Position numbers and translations under genes: made by a program. A model generated the notes under the pieces. That model was not told the DNA's origin. It did no database searches and saw only the letters and a list, made by a program, of their open reading frames with translations. Below are positions 26,049 through 37,255 of a stretch of 64,000 nucleotides of DNA, one piece after another (position 1 is the first letter of the stretch; each line of letters opens with the position of its first letter). This DNA is from Phycisphaerales bacterium (GTDB lineage Bacteria > Planctomycetota > Phycisphaerae > Phycisphaerales > UBA1924), in NCBI GenBank assembly GCA_020849105.1, contig JADLGW010000021.1, positions 1 through 64,000 of the forward strand. The letters run 5' to 3'.

Positions 26049-26224
26049 CCCGGCGCCTCCTTCGCGGCCTGGTCGATGACCACCTTCGCCTCCGCCTCGG
26101 TGAGCCCCGTTCCGACCGCTTTCGCTCCCGGAGCGGGGGGCGCGGCCTCGGTCGGCTGCGCCCGTACCCGCAGCGCGTAGCCCTCGGCGAGCGGCTCGCG
26201 CCATACCCAGACGGTGTACGTCAC
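26039..26224 (-). CDS. 61-aa small protein of the element
   Basis: From GTG 26224 (GTGA overlap with the preceding stop): TYTVWVWREPLAEGYALRVRAQ, a Pro/Ala linker, then GTGLTEAEAKVVIDQAAKEA. A beta-hairpin-like start and a C-terminal helix; no family recognised. The overlaps on both sides (4 bases upstream, 10 downstream) argue that it is translated as part of a three-gene unit. Confidence 0.45.
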   Translation of the reverse strand: MTYTVWVWREPLAEGYALRVRAQPTEAAPPAPGAKAVGTGLTEAEAKVVIDQAAKEAPGWL

Positions 26225-26421
26225 ACCGTCACCGTGATGCCCTGGAGCGCCTTGCGCACGAAGCGCAGGTTGCGGTGAGGCGCCACGCCCTCGGCGTGCC
26301 ACAGCCCGTCGGCCCGGCGCTCGATCACCACCTCGCGGCCGCCCTTCACCATGACCTTGCAAATGTTCTCGTTGCCGATCAGCCGGTGAGCGTTCTGATT
26401 CTTCACTTCCAGTCCTTTCAT
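26221..26421 (-). CDS. 66-aa small protein, first gene behind the operator-promoter
   Basis: ATG 26421, 66 aa: KNQNAHRLIGNENICKVMVKGGREVVIERRADGLWHAEG, then NLRFVRKALQGITVTV. The first part reads as a beta-strand pair; no family recognised. It starts 37 bases downstream of the predicted -10, and its stop overlaps the next start as GTGA. AT content is higher than in neighbouring genes. Function unknown; by position it could be an early regulatory or anti-repressor-type protein. Confidence 0.5.
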   Translation of the reverse strand: MKGLEVKNQNAHRLIGNENICKVMVKGGREVVIERRADGLWHAEGVAPHRNLRFVRKALQGITVTV

Positions 26422-26457
26422 CGAGGTCCAACCTGCACTCCGGTTGGCCGATGCAAG

Positions 26458-26485
26458 AGTGTAGGATAATCCTACATGGTGTCAA
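26458..26485 (-). promoter_or_regulatory. promoter with operator palindrome in its core
   Basis: Minus strand: TTGACA (26485-26480), 16-base spacer, TACACT (26463-26458). The 17-base palindrome TGTAGGATAATCCTACA (26460-26476) fills most of the spacer and covers the -10. A dimeric repressor bound there would block RNA polymerase directly. This is the classical design of a tightly repressed phage promoter. It drives the three small genes ending at 25815. Confidence 0.75.
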
Positions 26486-26491
26486 GGGGGT

Positions 26492-26896
26492 CTACTTCTT
26501 TTTTCGCGTGATTCTTCGCGCGGCCTCTGTTAGGGCGTTCGCCGCGTCCTCCATGGAGGTGGGCCCCGCACGCCCCGCCGTGATCAGCCGGCACAGGGCC
26601 AGCGCCGCGGCGTGGGCCCCGGCCCCCAGGGCCGACCGGGCCTGCTCATAGAGGTCCGTCAGCACCGGGTCGGGTCCGCGCACGGGCTCGCCCGGTCGCA
26701 CGCCGGGGATCTGCAGACGGCCGCAGTGGTAGGTCGGCTGCCCGCACTCGGGGCAGATCGTGATGACCTGGCCGGGCCCGGCCTGCATCCCGAGGTCCGA
26801 CGTCACGCCGGCGTCGCAGTAGCCGCAGACGTACACCGCGGGCGTCGGCAGCTTCGCCGCCCCCGACCACGGGCCATGGATGCGCTCGCCGATCAC
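26492..26896 (-). CDS. zinc-ribbon protein with DUF4145-like helical tail
   Basis: A 134-aa protein from GTG 26896, five bases after the recombinase stop. Two CxxC knuckles (CGYCDAG and CPECGQPTYHCG) form a zinc ribbon, followed by LTDLYEQARSALGAGAHAAALALCRL, which resembles the DUF4145 helical domain (Y.EA..AL..G.Y.AA...CR..LE). The C-terminus is basic (RRITRKKK). DUF4145-type proteins occur with restriction and phage-defence genes, but this call is low resolution. Probably co-transcribed with the recombinase. Confidence 0.55.
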   Translation of the reverse strand: MIGERIHGPWSGAAKLPTPAVYVCGYCDAGVTSDLGMQAGPGQVITICPECGQPTYHCGRLQIPGVRPGEPVRGPDPVLTDLYEQARSALGAGAHAAALALCRLITAGRAGPTSMEDAANALTEAARRITRKKK

Positions 26897-26900
26897 GGCG

Positions 26901-28046
26901 TCACCCGATGCTGGCGGCGGACGCCACCAGCCTTCGCTCCGGAACATTCGCGTAGCGCATGGTGGTGGCGATGTCCCTGTGGCCGAGGACCTCCTTGGCC
27001 ACCTCGATCGAGGCCCGCTCGGTGATCTCGGTGGCGGCGTTGTGCCGCAGCTGGTAGGGCGTCCACCGCGGCACGTCCGCGGCGTCGCACACCCGGGTGA
27101 TCGCGCGGCGGTACGAGTCGGCGGTGTAGTGATCGCCGAGCTGTGCCGGCTCCTGGCCCCGCCGCCGGCGCCGTTCCTCGGTCGCGTGGCTCGGCCAGCG
27201 CTTCGACTTCCGCGTCGCGCGGCGCGCCGCCAATCGCTCGGCCTCGGCGCGGCCCGGGTCGAACGCATACCGCGACGGGTCCGCGGGCAGCCACGGGAGC
27301 AGGATCTGCATCGCGCGCGGGCCCAGGTAGACGCGCCGGTCGATGTCGAGCCACTCGGTCTTGTTCGCCTCGGGGGGCACGTGGTAGGCCACCACGGAGG
27401 GGTCGCGTGTGGAGTGCAGGTACTGCGGGCTCACGTGTACGAGCTCGCCCGGCCGCATCCCCGTCTGCACCTGGAGACGGATCATCGCCGCGAGCATCGG
27501 GGGCGCCAGGGCGAGCACGGCGTCCAGGTCCCGCTCCGGCACGGGCCTGCGCTTGCGTCCCTCGCGCGGCGGCGCAAGGCCCAGCGCGGGCGGCCGCCCC
27601 CGGCGCAGCGGGCACACCGCCGCCAGCGACTGCCACACCGCCGGGCCCACCAGCTCTCTCGAGGCGGCCCAGCGGAACATCCGCTGCACGTGCCGGACGT
27701 ACTCGTTGATGGTCGACCGGGTCCACTGGCACTGCCCGGCGGCGTCGTCCTCCGTGATCAGCGAGCGGTCGCGCGCGAGCCACTCCTGGAACGACCCCAG
27801 CATGAGCGGTCCGAAGATCGCCAGCGGCCGGTCGCCGAGCCCGCAGTGCACCAGCAGGTCCGTCGCCTTCACGGCGTTGAGCGCCGTCTTGGTCGGCGCG
27901 GCGAACTTCACGTAGACGCCCAGGCAGTGCGCCTGGTACAGGCCGACGAGGTCCGCAACGGTCCGGCACGGTGGTGAGCCTCCGACCTGTTTTTCCGGCT
28001 TGGAGTGCGAAACGGGGGTTGTTTTGGGGTCTGTCCACGAAGGCAT
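26901..28046 (-). CDS. tyrosine recombinase/integrase of the element
   Basis: A 381-aa phage-type integrase. N-terminal SAM-like DNA-binding domain (VADLVGLYQAH..RSTINEYVRHVQRMFRWA), then the catalytic domain with TGMRPGEL (Arg198), YQLRHNAAT (Arg334, His335), LGHRDIATTMRYANV (His356, nucleophile Tyr365). The usual His of the HxLR box is Tyr331 here, a variant I associate with planctomycete integrases. ATG 28046 has AAGGAG upstream. It lies 56 bases from attR with its 5' end toward the tRNA, the normal arrangement for an integrase that recombines at the 3' end of a tRNA gene. No separate excisionase is adjacent; the 23769 gene is a candidate. Confidence 0.93.
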   Translation of the reverse strand: MPSWTDPKTTPVSHSKPEKQVGGSPPCRTVADLVGLYQAHCLGVYVKFAAPTKTALNAVKATDLLVHCGLGDRPLAIFGPLMLGSFQEWLARDRSLITEDDAAGQCQWTRSTINEYVRHVQRMFRWAASRELVGPAVWQSLAAVCPLRRGRPPALGLAPPREGRKRRPVPERDLDAVLALAPPMLAAMIRLQVQTGMRPGELVHVSPQYLHSTRDPSVVAYHVPPEANKTEWLDIDRRVYLGPRAMQILLPWLPADPSRYAFDPGRAEAERLAARRATRKSKRWPSHATEERRRRRGQEPAQLGDHYTADSYRRAITRVCDAADVPRWTPYQLRHNAATEITERASIEVAKEVLGHRDIATTMRYANVPERRLVASAASIG

Positions 28047-28102
28047 CGCATCGCTCCTTGCGACGTAAAGTGCCTTCGCTGCTTGACTTCCAGAGATCCG
28101 AA

Positions 28103-28144
28103 TCGGGGTGAAAGGATTTGAACCTTCGACCTTCTCGTCCCGAA
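28103..28144. repeat. attR: 42-bp repeat within tRNA-Pro
   Basis: Exact copy of 20259-20300. It covers the tRNA 3' end from the discriminator A to the anticodon loop, so the tRNA remained functional after insertion. Confidence 0.9.
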
Positions 28145-28176
28145 CGAGACGCGCTACCAAGCTGCGCTACACCCCG
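28103..28176 (-). tRNA. tRNA-Pro (anticodon CGG)
   Basis: A 74-nt cloverleaf on the minus strand. Acceptor stem CGGGGTG pairs with CACCCCG; D-loop AGCTTGGTAGCG; anticodon stem TCTCG / CGAGA with loop TTCGGGA gives anticodon CGG; T-loop GGTTCAAATCC. The discriminator is A and no CCA is encoded. A TATGAT -10 candidate lies 12 bases upstream (28194-28189). It serves as the attachment site of the 7.9-kb element. Its original terminator is displaced to 20223, so how it now terminates is unclear. Confidence 0.93.
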
Positions 28177-28207
28177 GTGGTGAGGGCCATCATAGGCACC
28201 AACACGC

Positions 28208-28984
28208 TCAGTTCTTCTGCACAGTCGGGCGCGTGAGGTACATGTTGTCCTCGGTCGTGGACGGGTCGCCGTCCGGGCCGCAGGAGTAGAAATAGGGCCG
28301 GTTGCCGGGGCACAAACCGCCATCGGAGTCGGCGTCGTTCTTGTTCGCCGCGGACTCCTTCGTCCCCCGCCGGACCTCCATGTTCACCACGGGGTACCTC
28401 TTGGGAAGCGTGACCGCGACCACCGTGCTGACGTCCACCGCGACGGGCGGGTTGCCCGCGCCGCCGACGATCCCGTGGAACGAGGGGTGCACATAGCGGA
28501 TCGGCCGGCCCCAGCCGTCGAAAGCGGTCAGCAGTTCCGGCTGGCTGGACAGATCGGTCGCGGAGCCGCCGTCGGGGTCGTATGTATGCATGAACTTGGT
28601 GTCCACACCGCGGATCGCGGCCTCGGCGCCGGGCGTGCCCTTGCACTGGGCGATGAAGAGCCCGCCCGAGTTGACCATCGCATTGAGTGCCCCGTCCATC
28701 CACCGGACATCCGCGACGGGCCAGACGACCGTCGTATTCGGCACCGAGCCCTGCATCCGCGGGTCGAGCACCGTCGGCGGCGGAGTTCCGCCGCGGCCGC
28801 TGATCAGTGCGTCCAGGGCGCCCTCCATGGCCTTCAGCACGGACTCGGTGGCGTTCGCCTTGCCGCTGCTGGTGACTTTCGCGCCTATCGAAATCGCCAG
28901 CGCAGCCAGGATGCCGATGATCCCGATGACGACGAGAAGTTCGATAAGTGTGAAGCCGCGGCCCGCGTCCCGTTGGGTGGTCAT
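28208..28984 (-). CDS. prepilin-type (pseudopilin) protein
   Basis: A 258-aa protein with a type IV prepilin/type II secretion leader: GRGFTLIELLVVIGIIGILAALAI, where cleavage falls before Phe11 and Glu at +5 is present. The rest is a globular domain with a Cys pair and calcium-site-like DADSDGG; it ends in NMYLTRPTVQKN. The position of the GGAGGT site before ATG 28984 supports the start. Family members assemble as minor or major pseudopilins in a T2SS-like or T4P-like fibre; many planctomycetes hold dozens. It ends 31 bases from the tRNA-Pro 5' end. Confidence 0.85.
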   Translation of the reverse strand: MTTQRDAGRGFTLIELLVVIGIIGILAALAISIGAKVTSSGKANATESVLKAMEGALDALISGRGGTPPPTVLDPRMQGSVPNTTVVWPVADVRWMDGALNAMVNSGGLFIAQCKGTPGAEAAIRGVDTKFMHTYDPDGGSATDLSSQPELLTAFDGWGRPIRYVHPSFHGIVGGAGNPPVAVDVSTVVAVTLPKRYPVVNMEVRRGTKESAANKNDADSDGGLCPGNRPYFYSCGPDGDPSTTEDNMYLTRPTVQKN

Positions 28985-29159
28985 GGTCACAGTACCTCCG
29001 CGGAGACGGAAGCCTAGCCCGTCCGCAACAGACGGAGGGGTGCCCTCCCTTATACGGCTGGGCCCGGGGATTGATGCAGGCGGGGGTGCGGACGGCCCGC
29101 GAAGAATCCGCCGCAGAGGTGGCGGGGTACCCAAGACGCGAATACCCTAGTGCCCCGCT

Positions 29160-29245
29160 GCGGCTGTGGCGGAACTGGCAGACGCGCTAGGTTCAGGTCC
29201 TAGTGGGATTAATACCCCGTGGAGGTTCGACTCCTCTCAGCCGCA
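29160..29245 (+). tRNA. tRNA-Leu (anticodon CAG)
   Basis: An 86-nt class II tRNA. Acceptor GCGGCTG pairs with CAGCCGC, discriminator A; anticodon stem CTAGG / CCTAG with loop TTCAGGT gives CAG; long variable arm around GGGATTAATACCCC; T-loop GGTTCGACTCC. No encoded CCA. The variable arm and G-G in the D-loop agree with Leu identity. Confidence 0.95.
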
Positions 29246-29348
29246 TTGCCCGCTTGCGGTCCGCGCCGGTCCCGCGGTATCGTGCCCGTCTCGTGGCCGC
29301 GAGCCCGCTGGGGCGGGGCGGCCCGGCTCTGCAAGAAGGGCGGACCCC

Positions 29349-29543
29349 ATGACGTCGAAAGATCGGAACAAGCTGCTTCTGGCGATCATTCTGCTGGTGA
29401 TCGCGGGCCTGGCCTACGCGTATCTTTCGGGCTGGTTTGACAGAGCCCCCACCGTCGTTGCACCGCCCGTACAGACGGACCCGAACGGGCTGCCCACGGG
29501 CGGACCACGGACGGCGCCGGCAGAGAAGGGCCCCACCGGCTGA
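29349..29543 (+). CDS. small single-span membrane protein
   Basis: A 64-aa protein: short charged N-terminus (TSKDRNK), one membrane helix (LLLAIILLVIAGLAYAYLSGW, with a Trp edge), then a Pro/Thr-rich tail ending TAPAEKGPTG. The same layout and the APAEKGPTG end occur in the broken gene at 18172, so the two are related, and this one may be a truncated or reduced version. It is followed 14 bases later by the RNase HII-like gene. Role unknown. Confidence 0.6.
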   Translation: MTSKDRNKLLLAIILLVIAGLAYAYLSGWFDRAPTVVAPPVQTDPNGLPTGGPRTAPAEKGPTG

Positions 29544-29557
29544 GCGCCGGGCGATCC

Positions 29558-30523
29558 ATGCTGGTGTACGCGGGTATCGACGAAGCCGGGTACGGACCCC
29601 TGCTCGGTCCGTTGTGTGTCGGGCTGTCGGTGTTTCGCGTTCCTTGTGAAGCGGACGCGCCCCCCGACCTGTGGTCGCTGCTGAAGCGAGCCGTGAGCCG
29701 TGAGCCGGATGCCCGCGGCAAGCGGATCGCGGTTGCAGATTCCAAGGCGCTGAAACTCGCCAACAGCGTGACGACGCGCCATCCGCTCGTTCACCTGGAG
29801 CGGGGTGCTCTGTCGTTCCTCGGGTGTCTGGGGAGCGCTCCGGACAATGATCTGGGGCTGTGCGAGTGTCTTGGCGCACGGTTCGAGCGGACGCCGTGGT
29901 ACGGCGGGGACGCCAGCCCCGTGCCGCTGGCGCACACACCGGGCGAAGTGGCCGTGTCGCGATCCAGGCTGGCCGCGGCGCTCGAGATCGCGGGTGTGGA
30001 GGTTCTGGCCCTGCGGTGCACCGCCGTGAGCGAATCCGAGGTGAACCGCGCGGTGCGCGAGCGGCACTCGAAGGCCGAGGCAACGATGACGGCGCTCGGT
30101 GCCCATCTGCGCCGCGTGGCGGACGTGGCCGGCGGCCACGGCCGGGCCGCGATCGTGTGCGACCGGCTGGGCGGCAGGACGTCCTACCGGGCCCTGCTGG
30201 AGCGCGAGTTGCCGGGCGCCGCGGTCAGCGTGGTCGCCGAGTCCGGGGCCGCCAGTTGCTACGAGGTACATGTGGGCAGCCGGCGCATCGATGTCCGGTT
30301 CATGCCGGAGGCCGAGTCGCACCACCTGCCGGTGGCGCTCGCGTCGATGCTGGCCAAGTATGTGCGCGAACTGGCGATGGCCCGGTTCAATCGACACTGG
30401 TGCGGACGCCTGCCGGACCTGAAGCCCACAGCCGGGTACCGCGGAGATGGGTGGCGGTGGCTGCGGGATGCCGCACCGATCCTTTCCGGGGAAGACCGTG
30501 CGGCCCTGGTGCGGATCGCGTAG
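29558..30523 (+). CDS. RNase HII-like protein
   Basis: A 321-aa protein in the RNase H fold. YAGIDEAGYGPLLGPL holds the first two acidic residues (Asp8, Glu9), ADSKAL follows the DSK..L pattern, and CDRLGG (Asp about 202) gives the third acid. The fourth position, EAESHHLPVALASMLAKYVREL, aligns with the A-D-....S-A-A-S-I-A-K region but carries Glu/Ser where RNase HII has Asp. It is longer than the usual 200-250 aa. It may still cleave RNA-DNA hybrids or be a planctomycete paralogue with another role. RibD follows after 8 bases. Confidence 0.7.
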   Translation: MLVYAGIDEAGYGPLLGPLCVGLSVFRVPCEADAPPDLWSLLKRAVSREPDARGKRIAVADSKALKLANSVTTRHPLVHLERGALSFLGCLGSAPDNDLGLCECLGARFERTPWYGGDASPVPLAHTPGEVAVSRSRLAAALEIAGVEVLALRCTAVSESEVNRAVRERHSKAEATMTALGAHLRRVADVAGGHGRAAIVCDRLGGRTSYRALLERELPGAAVSVVAESGAASCYEVHVGSRRIDVRFMPEAESHHLPVALASMLAKYVRELAMARFNRHWCGRLPDLKPTAGYRGDGWRWLRDAAPILSGEDRAALVRIA

Positions 30524-30531
30524 CGTTCGGC

Positions 30532-31626
30532 GTGAGCGAGACCGGGGAGATGCTGGCGCTGGCCGCCCGGGCCGGGCGGCGGGGCATGGGGCTGGTGGAA
30601 CCCAACCCGATGGTGGGGGCGGTGCTGGCGCGGGGCGGGCGGGTGCTGGGGGTCGGGCACCACCGACGCTTCGGGGGCCCGCACGCGGAGCAGGAGGCGA
30701 TCGCGCGGTGCGCGGCGCTCGGACACACGCCCCGGGGCGCAACGCTGTATGTCACGCTGGAGCCGTGCGCCTCGCGCGGCAAGCAGCCGGCGTGCGTGGA
30801 CGCCCTGATCGAGGCCGGCGTGGACCGCGTCGTGGCAGCGTGCCCGGACCCGCACCCCACCAAGGGGGGCGGGGCCGAACTGCTCCGGGCGGCCGGCATC
30901 CCCGTGGAGTTCACGCGGGAATGCCCGCCGGCCTCCCGCCTGGCCGAGCCCTTCGTCCATCGCCTGGCCACGGGCCGGCCGTGGGTGATCGCCAAGTGGG
31001 CGCAGAGCCCCGGGGGAAGCCTGCGGACCGGCGCCGATGGATCCCGGTGGATCAGCGGCGAACAAGCGCGCCGGCGGGTGCATCGCTTGCGCGGGCGCGT
31101 GGATGCGGTGCTGACCGGCATCGGCACGGTGCTGGCGGACGATCCGATGCTCACGGTCCGCGGCGTGCGGGACCGGCGCAAGGCCCGGCGTGTGATCGTG
31201 GACCCGCGCCTGGAACTCCCGCCGGATTCCCGGCTCGTCCGGTCCTGCGGCGACGTGCCGGTGACGGCCGCGTGCCTGCCGGAGGTCGAGAGCGGCCGCG
31301 TGGGTGCCCTGCGTGACCTGGGTGTTGAAGTGATCGAGGTGCCCTCGGGCGCCGGACACGGCACGATGGACCTGGCGGCGCTGCTGGTGCTGCTTCGTGA
31401 GCACCACCACGCCTCCACGCTGCTTGTTGAGGCAGGGCCCCGGCTCCTGGAGTCGTTCCTGCGGGCGGACCTCGTGGATGAGGCGGTGGTGTACGTCGGT
31501 GGGGCGGCCTGCACTCGTGCGCCTCGGGCCGGCCCCGGCGCGCTTGTCGTGGGCGATCGCTATCAGCACACGCGTGCGCGGTCGGTCGGCCCCGACGTGG
31601 AGCACCTGTTCTGGCGCACGCGGTGA
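30532..31626 (+). CDS. ribD: bifunctional riboflavin deaminase/reductase RibD
   Basis: A 364-aa protein with both RibD domains. The deaminase has GGPHAEQEA (His51, Glu53) and LEPCASRGKQPAC (Cys79, Cys88), the zinc and catalytic residues. The reductase begins after about residue 150 with WVIAKWAQSPGGSLRTGADGSRWISG and VLTGIGTVLADDPMLTVR, and ends with VEAGPRLLESFLRADLVDEAVVYV. Together they convert the GTP cyclohydrolase II product to the ribitylaminopyrimidine of the riboflavin pathway. GTG start at 30532, 8 bases after the RNase HII-like gene. Convergent with secA. No FMN riboswitch is seen. Confidence 0.92.
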   Translation: MSETGEMLALAARAGRRGMGLVEPNPMVGAVLARGGRVLGVGHHRRFGGPHAEQEAIARCAALGHTPRGATLYVTLEPCASRGKQPACVDALIEAGVDRVVAACPDPHPTKGGGAELLRAAGIPVEFTRECPPASRLAEPFVHRLATGRPWVIAKWAQSPGGSLRTGADGSRWISGEQARRRVHRLRGRVDAVLTGIGTVLADDPMLTVRGVRDRRKARRVIVDPRLELPPDSRLVRSCGDVPVTAACLPEVESGRVGALRDLGVEVIEVPSGAGHGTMDLAALLVLLREHHHASTLLVEAGPRLLESFLRADLVDEAVVYVGGAACTRAPRAGPGALVVGDRYQHTRARSVGPDVEHLFWRTR

Positions 31627-31633
31627 TCCGGGC

Positions 31634-35809
<4,176 letters not shown>

Positions 35810-35934
35810 GGGGTGGTCCTTGAGCGCGGCCTCGGACGGCGGCGGCGGGCGGCCCGGTGAAGGCCGCGGTTGGCTCTTGATTCGGAGCCCCGGTGATCCG
35901 GGGCGCGACGCTGAAATCGAAGGAATGGCGGCGA

Positions 35935-36294
35935 TCAGCAGGAGGCCGCGGGCGGGGGAAGGTTGAGGAGGGCGTCGCGCGGGCGGCAGAGAGCGCCCGG
36001 GAGGTCGGGTTCAGGTCGCCGGGTGGCAGCCGTCGCGGCTGCCGGCATCCACGGACGCGCGGCGGCTACCGGCCGCTGCTTCAGGCACTCGCCGCTGCCG
36101 GCCAGTCCCCGGACCGCACGGGCCAGGTGGCCGGCGATCAGCCGGACGGCGTCGCGTTCTGTCGCGGTCTCCCTCTGGATCTCGCGCACCACCGGGCGAA
36201 TCTGTTCAACCGACAGCAGGACGGCCACGCTCAGAAGGAGCATGGCGGACGTGCTGATGAACGCGGGCAGGCGGGGTGGACCTTCGGAGGCCAT
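35935..36294 (-). CDS. small membrane protein, uncertain
   Basis: A possible 119-aa protein: ISTSAMLLLSVAVLLSVEQI is a plausible membrane helix near residues 13-32, followed by an amphipathic helix (REIQRETATERDAVRLIAGHLA) and a Pro/Ala-rich tail that looks non-coding. TATACT lies 12 bases before ATG 36294, which would give an almost leaderless transcript. It sits 66 bases downstream of the PagL-like gene. May be a shadow frame in its second half. Confidence 0.35.
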   Translation of the reverse strand: MASEGPPRLPAFISTSAMLLLSVAVLLSVEQIRPVVREIQRETATERDAVRLIAGHLARAVRGLAGSGECLKQRPVAAARPWMPAAATAATRRPEPDLPGALCRPRDALLNLPPPAASC

Positions 36295-36360
36295 CGGGGT
36301 GAAAGTATAGGTCGGTCTTTGGTCGAGTGGTCCTGAGCCCGGTGTCCAGGGGGACCGTTC

Positions 36361-36987
36361 TCAGAACCGGTGGATGATCCCGAAGTAGATGAGCGGGCCG
36401 TCGCGGGCCGGGTTGCTCTCATCGCCGGTTATCCGGGCGTTGGAGACGTGGTGCCAGCGCAGACCGAACTGGAGCCGGGTATCCCCGGTGATCCCGTACG
36501 TCACCCCGCCGCCGGCCCGGGGCATGAAGTCGATGTTGGAGCCCCCATCCGGCACGCTGTCGGAAGCGATCAGGAGGCCGATCCCGGCGTCGGTATAGAA
36601 CGTCCACTTGCCTTCGGTGATGACGTGCCAGCGGAAGACCATCGCCGGGCTGATGCCGTAGGCATTGGGACCGTCCTGGTCGAAGTTCCACAGGTCCAGT
36701 TCGGCGGCAAACTCGATGTCGTCGGCCACGAAGCGGCTCCACGCGGCATGGATGTTGGTGTCGGTGGACTCGCGGAAGCCGCGGCCAACTGCCGCCCCAA
36801 AGGTCAGCCACTGCGTGCCCTCCGTGCCGAATGCGAGCCTGGCGGGGGGGATCGGCGCGGGCTCCGCGGGAGGGGCCTGCGACTCCGGCTGGGTGACGAG
36901 ACGGAAGGAGAGCGACCCGTCGCTCTCCTGTGCGAGGGCGACGGGCGGGAGGGCCAGGAGTATGCACGCGGCCAGCCGGTGGGTCAT
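36361..36987 (-). CDS. acyloxyacyl hydrolase, PagL-like lipid A 3-O-deacylase
   Basis: A 208-aa outer-membrane barrel candidate: signal peptide (THRLAACILLALPPVALA, cleavage near residue 20), a short Pro-rich linker, then alternating strands ending in an aromatic residue (IIHRF, typical barrel terminus). LQFGLRWHHVSNARI contains the His-Ser pair of PagL family active sites. PagL removes an acyl chain from lipid A. ATG 36987 is preferred because a TTG nine bases earlier adds only three residues. Starts 29 bases from the divergent SlyX-like gene, leaving almost no intergenic promoter space. Confidence 0.75.
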   Translation of the reverse strand: MTHRLAACILLALPPVALAQESDGSLSFRLVTQPESQAPPAEPAPIPPARLAFGTEGTQWLTFGAAVGRGFRESTDTNIHAAWSRFVADDIEFAAELDLWNFDQDGPNAYGISPAMVFRWHVITEGKWTFYTDAGIGLLIASDSVPDGGSNIDFMPRAGGGVTYGITGDTRLQFGLRWHHVSNARITGDESNPARDGPLIYFGIIHRF

Positions 36988-37016
36988 GGGTCGCAAGCGT
37001 AGCGTCGGGTAGAGTC

Positions 37017-37202
37017 ATGTGTATGAGCGAGGACCGGCTGCGACGCGCCGAAGAGGCAATCGGGTTCGGTGAACGCGCCGCTGAGGAACTCGCGGCGGAG
37101 GTGCTGCGGCTCAGCCGGCGAATGGAGGAACTGGCCAGGCGGCTCGAGGCCCTGGAGCGAAGCCTGGGAGCGGCAGAGGATCGAGGGGAGACGGAGGTCT
37201 GA
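37017..37202 (+). CDS. SlyX-like coiled-coil protein
   Basis: A 61-aa protein (59 aa from ATG 37023): ERAAEELAAEVLRLSRRMEELARRLEALERSL is a heptad coiled coil of the SlyX type (E..ELN..V..L.R.I..L...L..L). Short length and absence of any other domain fit the family; no function is firmly known. Divergent from the PagL-like gene with only 29 bases between starts. Confidence 0.65.
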   Translation: MCMSEDRLRRAEEAIGFGERAAEELAAEVLRLSRRMEELARRLEALERSLGAAEDRGETEV

Positions 37203-37255
37203 GGACACGCCGGGCACGCGGCGTACCGCCGCAGGTTTCGTCCGGAACATGCCCG

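Larger units (their letters stand above)
20259..28144. mobile_element. tRNA-Pro-integrated element of about 7.9 kb (phage-satellite-like)
   Basis: Bounded by a perfect 42-bp direct repeat, with the intact tRNA-Pro gene at the right end and a tyrosine recombinase gene (26901-28046) just inside it. Cargo, left to right: lipoprotein and HTH regulator (minus), a plus-strand run of regulator and unknown genes ending in a strong hairpin terminator at 24172, a frame-disrupted HTH-like gene, a DUF6527 phage-type gene, a small unknown gene, then three tiny overlapping minus-strand genes behind an operator-promoter, and a zinc-ribbon gene. No structural, packaging or replication gene is recognised. It could be a satellite, a decayed prophage or a small integrative element. 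The region also contains the only good TTGACA promoters with 16-17 base spacers that I found in the window. Confidence 0.88.

Noticed and set aside
24121..26079. A single 652-aa gene across the element
   Set aside because: The second half is Arg/Pro/Ala-rich shadow sequence lying over three other convincing genes (25169, 25514, 25815), and the coding signal moves to another frame near 24905.
28861..29134. Start of the pseudopilin gene at 29134 (308 aa)
   Set aside because: The extra 50 residues are Pro/Arg-rich, and GGAGGT plus the leader motif fit ATG 28984.
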